DNA of 64,000 nt from Burkholderiales bacterium 67-32 (GTDB taxonomy: Bacteria > Pseudomonadota > Gammaproteobacteria > Burkholderiales > Burkholderiaceae_B): assembly GCA_001898625.1 (NCBI GenBank), contig MKUP01000011.1, positions 160,815-224,814 on the forward strand, written 5' to 3'. The notes under the pieces are model-generated. The model had not been told where the DNA came from. It made no database searches and saw only the letters and a list, made by a program, of their open reading frames with translations. How positions within the stretch are numbered: position 1 is the first letter of the stretch; every line of letters begins with the position of its first letter. The position numbers and the translations under genes are program-made. Of this stretch, positions 1 to 7,176 are shown in pieces.

Positions 1-345
1 GGCCAGCAGGCCCCGGCAGGCCGGATAGACGGCCCAGACGAACAGCGCGCCCACGGGCAGGTAGGCGGCGACGTTGGCGATGATCTCGGAACCGACCCAG
101 TATTGCGGCCACGGCGCCCGCAGGTAGGCGAACGCGGGCACGCCGACGTCCACCCAGCCCGAGAACGGATACAGGCTGGCGTAGACCACCAGCAGGACGA
201 TGATGGACAGCGCGAGCCGCGCCAGCGGCGCGCCGTGCAGGACCGGCGGCGCGGGCATGGCGGACGAAGGAGACGGGGTGCCCTCCTGTCGCTGCGCGAC
301 AGCCTCCCCGGGGGAGGGAGCACGTCCTTCGGGCGGCGTGCTCAT
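1..345 (-). CDS. VanZ family membrane protein, N-terminal part
   Basis: The first 115 codons of a gene that runs off the left edge of the window. After a hydrophilic Pro/Ser-rich N-terminus of about 40 residues comes a hydrophobic segment reading LSIIVLLVVYASLYPFSGW, then a second one (EIIANVAAYLPVGALFVWAV). The YASLYPFSGW signature followed by a small extracytoplasmic stretch is typical of VanZ-like proteins. I chose the ATG at 343-345; a second in-frame ATG at 256-258 is just before the first membrane segment and could be the real start. It is divergent from birA. The function of VanZ-like proteins outside glycopeptide resistance is largely unknown. Confidence 0.6.
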   Translation of the reverse strand, partial: MSTPPEGRAPSPGEAVAQRQEGTPSPSSAMPAPPVLHGAPLARLALSIIVLLVVYASLYPFSGWVDVGVPAFAYLRAPWPQYWVGSEIIANVAAYLPVGALFVWAVYPACRGLLA

Positions 346-477
346 GGGCTGCGGGAGCAAAACGTAAACGACATGACTCAAGTTTATGCGTTTTGCGGGC
401 CCCGGCATGCGAAATCCGCCGGCTCTGCCTACAATCCCGTGTTTCCGCGTTCCGCTCGCGGCCCTCGACGACGACCC

Positions 478-1317
478 ATGGTTGCACCACACTCTGCCCT
501 CTCCGACACCCGGCTGGCCCCGCCGGCGGAGCTTGCCGCCGGCCTGCGGCGCCTGCTGCCGGACTGGAACGTGACGTGGCTGGACGCCACCGCCTCCACC
601 AACGCCGACCTCCAGCAATACCTGCGCCGCGGCGGCGCCGGGCCGGCGCTGCTGGGCAGCCACGAGCAGACCTCGGGACGCGGGCGGGCGGGCCGGCCCT
701 GGCGCACCCGCGCGGGCGACGCGCTGCTGTTCTCCTGCGGCTGGCAGGCGGACATCCCGCCCGCGCGCCTGCCGCCGCTGTCGCTGGTGGCCGGCGTGGC
801 CGCGTGCGAGGCCCTGAGCGGCCTGCTGGGCAGCGGCGCCGACGGCGCGCTGGCCCTGAAGTGGCCCAACGACGTGCAATGGAACACCGCCAAGCTGGCG
901 GGCATCCTGGTCGAGACCGTGGCCGTGCCGGCCTCGGGGCGCATGGGCCTGGTCCTGGGCATCGGCATCAACCTTCGCGGCGCGGCCACTCTGTCGCAGG
1001 CGCTGGGCCGCGAAGTCGCCGACTGGGCGCAAACCGGCGGTATCGACGATCCGGCGCGCCTGGCCGCCGCGGTGGCGCGGTCCTGGCACGACGCCATCGC
1101 CCACTACGCCGCCGAGGGCTTCGGCCCGTTCCAGGCGCGGTTCGCCCGCTGGGACGCCTTGTACGGCCTGCCGGTCCGGGTCATGGACAACGGCCGCGTC
1201 CTGTTCGAAGGCACGGCCCGGAGCGTGGACGAGGGCGGCAAGCTGCTGGTCCAGACCGCCGACGGCACGCGCGCCGTCACCGTGGGCGACATCTCCGTGC
1301 GGACGGCCGAGGCATGA
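478..1317 (+). CDS. birA: Biotin-[acetyl-CoA-carboxylase] ligase, monofunctional
   Basis: Activates biotin to biotinyl-AMP and transfers it to the BCCP subunit of biotin enzymes in the cytoplasm. The 279-residue product shows the ligase signature GRGRAGRPW (about 67-75), KWPND (128-132), KLAGILVE from residue 139 and GIGIN further on, followed by a C-terminal SH3-like domain. It lacks the N-terminal winged-helix domain of E. coli BirA, so it should not act as the biotin operon repressor. The ATG at 478 is chosen because the family alignment starts shortly after it. The stop overlaps the start of coaX (ATGA), so the two genes are translationally coupled. Confidence 0.93.
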   Translation: MVAPHSALSDTRLAPPAELAAGLRRLLPDWNVTWLDATASTNADLQQYLRRGGAGPALLGSHEQTSGRGRAGRPWRTRAGDALLFSCGWQADIPPARLPPLSLVAGVAACEALSGLLGSGADGALALKWPNDVQWNTAKLAGILVETVAVPASGRMGLVLGIGINLRGAATLSQALGREVADWAQTGGIDDPARLAAAVARSWHDAIAHYAAEGFGPFQARFARWDALYGLPVRVMDNGRVLFEGTARSVDEGGKLLVQTADGTRAVTVGDISVRTAEA

Positions 1318-2180
1318 GCGCGCCCGCCCAGCCGCCCGGATCCACGCCACGCGCGGGCACGCTGCTGATCGACGCGGGCAACACCCGTGTGAAATTCGGC
1401 TGGCGGGAAGACGGCGCGACCTCGGGGCAGGCCGTGCCGCGCACGCCCCTGCAGGTCGCCTTCCGCCACGAGGAAGTGGCCGAGGCCCTGCTGCCCTGGC
1501 TGGACGAGGCGGACCTGCGGCCCCGCGCCGCGATGGGCTCGAACGTGGCCGGCGACGACAGCGAGCGCACCATCGCCGCGCTGCTTGCCCGCAACGGCTG
1601 CGAGGTGAACTGGATACGCGCCGGCCGGCGGCTGCTGGGCGTCACGAACGGCTACCGCCATCCCGAGCGCCTGGGCGCCGACCGCTGGCTCAGCCTGGTG
1701 GGGATCTGGAACCGCTGGCACCGCCAGGCCGCGCCCGGCACCCCCGCGCCGGTGCACGTGCTGGCCCATTTCGGCACCGCCACCACCGTGGACACCCTGG
1801 ATGGCGCGGGCCGCTTCGTCGGCGGCCTGATCCTTCCAGGCCGCGACCTGATGCGCCAGTCGCTGGCGGCCGGCACGGCGGGCCTGCCGCGCGCCAACGG
1901 CCAGATCGCGCCCTTCCCCGACAACACCGGCGACGCGATCATGTCCGGCGTGGCGGCGGCCCAGGCCGGCGCCGTGGCGCGCCAGTGGCTGGCCGCACGC
2001 GAACGCTTCCGGCAGGAACCGCTGCTGGTGGCCAGCGGCGGCGCCTGGGCGGCCATCGCCGGAGAAGTCGCCCACCTGATGCGCGCCGCCGGCTCGACGC
2101 GCCAGGTACTGGTCGTCGATAATCCCGTCCTCGACGGCCTGGCCTGCCTGGCTGAATCGGGGCTCGCCCCCTCCCCCTGA
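1314..2180 (+). CDS. coaX: Type III pantothenate kinase (Baf)
   Basis: Phosphorylates pantothenate, the first step of coenzyme A synthesis. The 288-residue protein has the ASKHA phosphate-binding loop DAGNTRVKFGW (20-30), GADRW (121-125), FGTATTVD (153-160) and GGLILPG (170-176), all diagnostic of type III enzymes. In Bordetella the orthologue was first described as Baf, Bvg accessory factor, and the sequence resembles it along its whole length. It overlaps birA by four bases and is followed after 21 bases by the SPOR gene, the arrangement usual in Bordetella-like genomes. Confidence 0.94.
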   Translation: MSAPAQPPGSTPRAGTLLIDAGNTRVKFGWREDGATSGQAVPRTPLQVAFRHEEVAEALLPWLDEADLRPRAAMGSNVAGDDSERTIAALLARNGCEVNWIRAGRRLLGVTNGYRHPERLGADRWLSLVGIWNRWHRQAAPGTPAPVHVLAHFGTATTVDTLDGAGRFVGGLILPGRDLMRQSLAAGTAGLPRANGQIAPFPDNTGDAIMSGVAAAQAGAVARQWLAARERFRQEPLLVASGGAWAAIAGEVAHLMRAAGSTRQVLVVDNPVLDGLACLAESGLAPSP

Positions 2181-2201
2181 CCCTTCCCTCCCCGGCTCTC
2201 C

Positions 2202-3068
2202 ATGCGCAGCCTGTTCGTCGTCTTGCTCCTGGCCAACGTGGCGCTTTTCGCCCTGGATCGCGGCTGGTTCGGCCAGCCCTTCTCGGAACGCGGCCGCGAT
2301 CCCGCCCGGATGCGCTCGGAACTGCGGGCCGACACGATCCAGGTGCCACGGCTACCCGGCATCAACGCCACCGACGAGGCGCCGCCGGCACCCGCCGCCG
2401 TCGAACCTCCGGACGCCCACCCGGCGGCCCCGGCCACCGAACCCACCGCCGACGCGGCCGGCAACGACACCGCACGGGACTCCGAACCGGAGGCCGCCGC
2501 GCCCCACCCGGCCGACGCCATCATCCCCGCGGCCGCCCAGGCCGAGGTGGCGCCAACACCGGCCGCTCCCCCCGCACCCGCCCAGGCCAGCCCACCCCCG
2601 CCGCGCGAACCGCTCGCCTGTGTCGAATGGGGCACGTTCAGCGAAGCCGATCTCATCATCGCCAGGAAATGGGCGAACGAACACCTGCCGGCCGCGAAGC
2701 AGGGCACGCGGCGCGAACCGGGCAAGCAGGGATGGATGGTCATCGTGCCGCCGCTGCCCAGCGCCTCGGCCGCGCAGGCCGCCGCCGCCCAGCTCGGCAA
2801 AAATGGGGTCAAGGATTACTTCGTGATCCAGGAGGGCGGCCCGCTCCAGCACGCCATCTCGCTGGGTGTCTTCAGCACCGAGGCTGCCGCGAAGAAGCAG
2901 GCCACGTCCCTGCAGGGCCAGGGCGTGCGCAATGCCAAGGTCGTCTCGCGCGGCGCCCAGGGAGGCAAGAGCTGGCTGCGCCTGGACGGCGTTGCCGCCG
3001 CCGGCCGCCGCGCCATCGAAGGGGCGCGCACCCTGTTCGACCGCCCTTCGGTTCAAGACTGCCGCTGA
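2202..3068 (+). CDS. SPOR-domain membrane protein
   Basis: A 288-residue bitopic protein. Residues 1-18 form one N-terminal membrane segment (MRSLFVVLLLANVALFAL), followed by about 120 residues of Ala/Pro-rich linker and a C-terminal SPOR region from about 180 to 250 (GWMVIVPPL ... LGVFSTEAAAKKQ). SPOR domains bind denuded peptidoglycan at division sites, so this may be a cell-envelope or septal factor. It follows coaX closely and is probably cotranscribed with birA-coaX. The specific role is not known. Confidence 0.75.
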   Translation: MRSLFVVLLLANVALFALDRGWFGQPFSERGRDPARMRSELRADTIQVPRLPGINATDEAPPAPAAVEPPDAHPAAPATEPTADAAGNDTARDSEPEAAAPHPADAIIPAAAQAEVAPTPAAPPAPAQASPPPPREPLACVEWGTFSEADLIIARKWANEHLPAAKQGTRREPGKQGWMVIVPPLPSASAAQAAAAQLGKNGVKDYFVIQEGGPLQHAISLGVFSTEAAAKKQATSLQGQGVRNAKVVSRGAQGGKSWLRLDGVAAAGRRAIEGARTLFDRPSVQDCR

Positions 3069-3074
3069 CGGCGC

Positions 3075-3554
3075 TCAGCGCGTCCGGATGCGCTGCACGA
3101 GCTTGGTGGTGGAGCGGTCGTGCTCGAAATCGATGGCCACCGCGTCGCCGCCCCAACTGCGCACCAGCGCGGTCTCAGGCAGCGTATCCATGTCGTAGTC
3201 CCCGCCCTTGACGATCAGGTCGGGCCGCAACTGGCCGATCAGCTCCAGCGGCGTGTCCTGGTCGAACCACGTCACCGCGTCCACCGAGGCCAGCGCCGCC
3301 AGCAGCGCCGCGCGGTCGTCCTGGCTGTTCAACGGCCGGTCCGGCCCCTTGCCCAGGCGGCGCGCCGAGGCATCGGTGTTGACCGCCACCACCAGCATCG
3401 CCCCCCGTTGCGCGGCGGCATCCAGGTAGGTGACGTGGCCGCGGTGCAGGATGTCGAACACCCCGTTGGTGAAGACCAGCGGGCGCGGCCAGGCCGCGCG
3501 GGCGGCCACGCATTCGGCGGGACTGAGGATCTTGGATTCGAAGCGGGCTGGCAC
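3075..3554 (-). CDS. rfaE2: D-glycero-beta-D-manno-heptose 1-phosphate adenylyltransferase
   Basis: Transfers AMP to heptose-1-phosphate to make ADP-heptose, the precursor of the LPS inner core. The 159-residue protein is a stand-alone nucleotidyltransferase domain with FTNGVFDILHRGH (28-40), containing the HxGH motif, and the C-terminal RSTTKLVQRI motif. In E. coli this domain is fused to the kinase as HldE; here it is separate, as in Bordetella and other betaproteobacteria, so the kinase (rfaE1) must be elsewhere. It is convergent with the SPOR gene, with only six bases between the stops. Confidence 0.9.
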   Translation of the reverse strand: MPARFESKILSPAECVAARAAWPRPLVFTNGVFDILHRGHVTYLDAAAQRGAMLVVAVNTDASARRLGKGPDRPLNSQDDRAALLAALASVDAVTWFDQDTPLELIGQLRPDLIVKGGDYDMDTLPETALVRSWGGDAVAIDFEHDRSTTKLVQRIRTR

Positions 3555-3669
3555 GGTCTGGCGGCGCGGAAATGGCGGAACGGCCCATTGTAGAGGGCTT
3601 CGGCACGCGCATGGGGCGATACACTGTGCGCGTCCATGGCCGGGACCTGCCCCGGGACGAGGGAGTGCG

Positions 3670-4329
3670 ATGCGACTGCTGCTGGTCGAAGACGATCCGA
3701 TGATAGGCGAGAGCGTACTGGACGTCCTGCGCGCCGAACACTACGCGGTCGACTGGGTCAAGAACGCCGGCAGCGCGGACACCGCGCTGCGCACCGAGAC
3801 CTACGACCTCGTGCTGCTCGACCTGGGGCTGCCCGACGGCGACGGCCTGTCCGTGCTGCGCGAATTGCGCGCGCGCAAGGCGCGCATCCCGGTCATCATC
3901 GCCACCGCGCGCGACGCCATCGACCAGCGCATCGCCGGCCTGGACGCCGGCGCCGACGACTACGTCGTCAAGCCCTACGACGTGGACGAGATCCTGGCCC
4001 GCATCCGCGCGCTGATCCGCCGCAGCGCGGGCCGCGCCGAACCACTGTACGAACATGAGGGCGTCGTCCTCGATCCGGCCACGCACACCGCCACCGTCGA
4101 CGGCCAGTCCGTCACCCTTACCGCCAAGGAATGGGCGGTGCTCGAACCCCTGCTGGCGCGGCCGGGCCTCATCCTGTCGCGCGCCCAGTTGGAGGAAAAG
4201 CTCTACAGCTGGAAGGACGAGATCAGCAGCAACGCGGTCGAGGTCTACATCCACGGCCTGCGCAAGAAACTGGGCACGCAATTCATCCAGACCGTGCGCG
4301 GCGTCGGCTACGTCATCCCCAAATCATGA
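3670..4329 (+). CDS. OmpR-family response regulator, PmrA/QseB type
   Basis: DNA-binding response regulator of 219 residues. The receiver domain (1-115) has acidic residues E7, D8 and D9, phospho-acceptor D51 (LLDLGLPDGDG), T79 and K101. The winged-helix output domain (about 125-219) ends with the VRGVGYVI motif. The start is the ATG at 3670, directly before the canonical RLLLVEDD. The stop overlaps the kinase start (ATGA). In character it is closest to the PmrA/QseB/BasR group; a CTTAAG-N5-CTTAAG site before the nearby protease gene at 7108-7124 is a likely target. Confidence 0.9.
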   Translation: MRLLLVEDDPMIGESVLDVLRAEHYAVDWVKNAGSADTALRTETYDLVLLDLGLPDGDGLSVLRELRARKARIPVIIATARDAIDQRIAGLDAGADDYVVKPYDVDEILARIRALIRRSAGRAEPLYEHEGVVLDPATHTATVDGQSVTLTAKEWAVLEPLLARPGLILSRAQLEEKLYSWKDEISSNAVEVYIHGLRKKLGTQFIQTVRGVGYVIPKS

Positions 4330-5648
4330 AACTCCTGCCCGGCCATTCCCTGCGCGCCCGCCTGCTGGCCTTCCTGCTGGCCGCCATCTTCCTGGCCGCG
4401 CTGGTGCAGGGCGCCATCGCCTATCGCGGCGCGCTGGTCCAGACCGACGAGATCTTCGATTACCAGTTGCAGCGCACCGCGCTGGCGCTCGGCAACGGCA
4501 ATCCGCTGTTCAGCACCGGGCCGGAAGGCGGGCTGCTGGACGACCCGGCCGCGCGCGACCTCATCATCCAGATCTGGACGCCGGACGGCGTGCGCCTGTT
4601 CCGCTCCACGCCCAAGCTCGTGCTGCCCGACCGCGTCATCCTGGGCTTCTCCACCGTCGAGGCCGAAGGCGCCACCTACCGCATGTACTCGATGGAGGCG
4701 CCGCTGCAGATCATCCAGGTCGCCCAGGACGTGCGGGTGCGCACCGGCACGGCGCGGGCACTCGCGCTGCGCACCATCTGGCCCATCGCGGCCATGGCGC
4801 CGTTGCTGATGCTGGTCGTCTGGTGGGTGATCAGCCTGTCGCTCGGCCCGGTGGACCGGACACGCCGCCAGGTCGCATCGCGCCAGGCCGACGATTTGTC
4901 GCCCGTCAGCGAAGCCGGCCTGCCCGACGAGGTCCGGCCCCTGGTCCATGAACTCAACCTTTTGCTCGGCCGTGTCCGCCAGGCCTTCGACGCGCAGAAG
5001 CAGTTCGTGGGCGACGCCGCGCACGAACTGCGCTCGCCGCTGGCCGCGCTCAAGCTGCAGCTGCAGTCGCTGCGCCGCGCCGAGGACGACGCCACCCGCC
5101 AGGTAGCGGTGACCCGGCTGGCGGCCGGCATAGACCGCGCCACCCGGCTGGTCGAGCAGTTGCTGTCGCTGGCGCGCCAGGAAGCGCAGGGACCGGCGCT
5201 CGCGACACTGGACCTGGGCGACGTCGTACGCACCGCGCTGGCCGACATCCTGCCCCAGGCCCACGCGCGCGGCGTGGACATCGGCATGGAAAGCGCCACC
5301 AACGCGCGCGTTGCCGGCCAGGACGAAGCCCTGGTCCTGCTGGTGCGCAACCTGCTGGAGAACGCCGTCAAGTACGCCCCCGAATCCGGACGCGTAGACA
5401 TCCGGCTCGCGGCCGATCCGCAGGGCGTCACGCTGGACGTCGACGACGACGGCCCCGGCATCCCCCAGGTCGAACGCGGCCGCGTCTTCGACCGCTTCTA
5501 CCGCGCCCAGACCGCCGACACCCCCGGCAGCGGCCTGGGCCTGGCCATCGTCAAAGCCATCGCCGACCGCCACCACGCCACGATAGAGCTCCTGGATTCT
5601 CCCCTGGGCGGCCTGCGCGCCCGGGTGCGGTTCCCCGTCGCCCCATAG
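4326..5648 (+). CDS. Sensor histidine kinase, QseC/PmrB-like
   Basis: Membrane sensor kinase of 440 residues, partner of the preceding regulator. It has TM1 at about 11-33, a periplasmic domain to about 148 and TM2 at about 151-173. The DHp helix reads AAHELRSPLA with H233 as the phosphorylated residue. The ATPase domain has the N box RNLLENAVKYAP (341-352), G1 DDGPGIP (374-380) and G2 GSGLGLAIV (401-409). The periplasmic sensor (about 115 residues, with IQIWTPDGVRLFRS) is of the QseC/TctE type. The signal sensed is unknown. The gene order RR-HK with ATGA overlap indicates an operon. Confidence 0.9.
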   Translation: MKLLPGHSLRARLLAFLLAAIFLAALVQGAIAYRGALVQTDEIFDYQLQRTALALGNGNPLFSTGPEGGLLDDPAARDLIIQIWTPDGVRLFRSTPKLVLPDRVILGFSTVEAEGATYRMYSMEAPLQIIQVAQDVRVRTGTARALALRTIWPIAAMAPLLMLVVWWVISLSLGPVDRTRRQVASRQADDLSPVSEAGLPDEVRPLVHELNLLLGRVRQAFDAQKQFVGDAAHELRSPLAALKLQLQSLRRAEDDATRQVAVTRLAAGIDRATRLVEQLLSLARQEAQGPALATLDLGDVVRTALADILPQAHARGVDIGMESATNARVAGQDEALVLLVRNLLENAVKYAPESGRVDIRLAADPQGVTLDVDDDGPGIPQVERGRVFDRFYRAQTADTPGSGLGLAIVKAIADRHHATIELLDSPLGGLRARVRFPVAP

Positions 5649-5652
5649 CAAC

Positions 5653-6228
5653 TCAAAGGATGCCGCGATACGTCGCAAGCGCCTTCGTGGTCTGCACCAA
5701 TCCCTGCCGGAGCAGGATGTCCAGGTAACGGTCGACATCGATAGAGGGATGAACAAGCTGCGCGCGCTGGCGCTGCGCCGCGGACACTACCGCTGCCGCA
5801 TCGAGATCGAACAGATTGTCGATGAACTCGTCCGGATGCTGCGATTCGATTCCAAAGGTGGCCAGCGCGTCCTCAGGGAAGTCCCGCTGGTTGAAGGTCA
5901 CGATCACGCTGGCGCCACAACGGATGGCCGCAGCCAGTACATGGCGGTCGTCTGAATCCGGCAGGACCAAACCGTCGATCAGCCCTTCATAGCCCTCCAC
6001 GACACCGTCCGGAATGGCACGATCCATCAAGTCAGAGGTTCGATCCAATTGTGCGCGCGTCAAATCTTGCCGATTAAGCAGCAGGTTGCGCTTCCATTCC
6101 TCGTGGATCTCGCGACTCCATCGCGCCCGAAACCGACCTGATAACCCCAACCACATCAGGAAGTCTCTCAACGGCGCGGGATAAAGCACACATGCATCGT
6201 AGATAACCGTGAAGGGGGAATGCCTCAT
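5653..6228 (-). CDS. PIN-domain toxin, VapC-like
   Basis: A 191-residue PIN-domain protein, probably a ribonuclease toxin. Acidic active-site candidates are D11 in VIYDACVLYP, E41/E44 in SREIHEEWKR and D92/D93 in PDSDDRHVLAAA. The domain is longer than classic VapC because of a C-terminal extension of about 50 residues after FNQRDFP. The start overlaps the stop of the helix-turn-helix gene by four bases (ATGA), the standard toxin-antitoxin arrangement. The pair lies between the two-component system and degP and is visibly less GC-rich than both, which suggests it was inserted. Confidence 0.8.
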   Translation of the reverse strand: MRHSPFTVIYDACVLYPAPLRDFLMWLGLSGRFRARWSREIHEEWKRNLLLNRQDLTRAQLDRTSDLMDRAIPDGVVEGYEGLIDGLVLPDSDDRHVLAAAIRCGASVIVTFNQRDFPEDALATFGIESQHPDEFIDNLFDLDAAAVVSAAQRQRAQLVHPSIDVDRYLDILLRQGLVQTTKALATYRGIL

Positions 6229-6689
6229 TCATACCCCATCTTCAACTCCTGCGACTGCCGCGCAAGTTCGCCCATGGCCTGCTCGGCGGCACGGTCACGC
6301 GCATCCTTGTACCGCATCAGATCGGCGAACCGCACACGGCGGTGCTTGCCCGTCCGGTGAAAGGGCAACACGCCATCCTCCAACAGCTTGACCAGATGCG
6401 GACGCGAAACATTGAGCATATCCGCCGCCTCCTGGGTGGTGAGTTCGGCGTGAACAGGCACGACCTTCACCGCATTGCCATCGGCCAGTTCGGCCAGTAT
6501 GTCCACCAGCAGGCGCAGCGCGGAGGTAGGCAGCTCTACCTGATGAGCCTGGTTCTTGTCATCGAAGATCTGGATTCGCTGCGTCTCGACACGCGTCGCC
6601 AGATAGGCCGCCAGCGCACGCTGGCCTTGCACGGCGGCTTGAACCTCCCGCTCGACAGGCAGCATCATCTTGGATGAAGCATTGGCCAT
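6225..6689 (-). CDS. Excisionase-type helix-turn-helix antitoxin
   Basis: A 154-residue DNA-binding protein, the likely antitoxin of the PIN protein. Residues about 82-135 form a MerR/excisionase-like helix-turn-helix (LTTQEAADMLNVSRPHLVKL, then HRTGKHRRVRFADLMRYKD). The N-terminal half (PTSALRLLVDILAELADGNA) is often seen in antitoxins of this type. It is first in the operon, so the antitoxin would be made before the toxin. An array of CGAAA motifs directly upstream (6728-6758) is a candidate autoregulatory site. Confidence 0.8.
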   Translation of the reverse strand: MANASSKMMLPVEREVQAAVQGQRALAAYLATRVETQRIQIFDDKNQAHQVELPTSALRLLVDILAELADGNAVKVVPVHAELTTQEAADMLNVSRPHLVKLLEDGVLPFHRTGKHRRVRFADLMRYKDARDRAAEQAMGELARQSQELKMGYE

Positions 6690-6727
6690 GGCAAAACTCC
6701 CGAACGAAAAAACACCCCCATATTAAT

Positions 6728-6758
6728 CGAAACATTCGAAAAACGAAACAAACGAAAA
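6728..6758. promoter_or_regulatory. CGAAA iteron-like array upstream of toxin-antitoxin pair
   Basis: Four copies of CGAAA on the + strand start at 6728, 6737, 6744 and 6753, in an AT-rich stretch that begins 38 bases before the antitoxin start. The spacing of 9, 7 and 9 bases would put most copies on a similar face of the helix. I infer an operator for the helix-turn-helix antitoxin; this is not proven. Confidence 0.4.
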
Positions 6759-6806
6759 TCCGTCTCTCCCCCGATAGCAAACCCCGACCAGAGCAAGCAC
6801 ACCGCC

Positions 6807-7107
6807 CCCACTAGGCCCAGGATGCGGTGGATCCGGCTGCGCCGGTCAGGGAAGCCCACCCCCAAGCGGCCTTTGGCCGCTCCCCCTCAAGGGGCGGCCC
6901 TGGCGGACCGGCAAAGCCGGATCCGCGGCGCCCCGGGTCTAGTACCGGTTTCTTGGTACGCCACACCGTTGCTACCGCTGGCAGCCAGCGACAGCAACCG
7001 TGCCACGACCCAAGATGGCCCCACTAGACCCAGGATGCGGTGGATCCGGCTCCGCCGGTCCACCCGCATCGCCCCCTGGGGGGCGCGCGTCAGCGCGTAG
7101 GGGGGGA
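6807..7107. repeat. Composite of palindromic intergenic elements
   Basis: This accounts for most of the gene-free stretch 6690-7176. A 40-base unit at 6807-6846 recurs at 7020-7059 with two differences (CCCACTAG...GGATCCGGCT...CGCCGGT). The first copy also starts an inverted repeat: its arm GGATCCGGCTGCGCCGGTC at about 6831 pairs with GACCGGCAAAGCCGGATCC at about 6906. GGGTCTAGT at about 6936 pairs with ACTAGACCC at about 7023. Between them a hairpin lies at about 6968-6998 (GTTGCT...CGCTGGC / GCCAGCG...AGCAAC). The right part, 7032-7107, is the same element as 26826-26902 in reverse orientation. No coding sequence was recognised. Confidence 0.65.
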
Positions 7108-7124
7108 CTTAAGTTCCTCTTAAG
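7108..7124 (+). promoter_or_regulatory. PmrA/QseB-type response-regulator box before degP
   Basis: CTTAAG-TTCCT-CTTAAG, two perfect hexamers separated by five bases, matches the known PmrA (BasR) consensus YTTAAK-N5-YTTAAK. It lies 53 bases before the degP start. The only response regulator in the window of a fitting subfamily is the one at 3670-4329, on the other side of the toxin-antitoxin insertion. A role in activating degP is inferred. Confidence 0.6.
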
Positions 7125-7176
7125 ACAAGCGCTCCACCATGACGCCATGTTCCATCACCTGGCAGAGGAGCCCACC

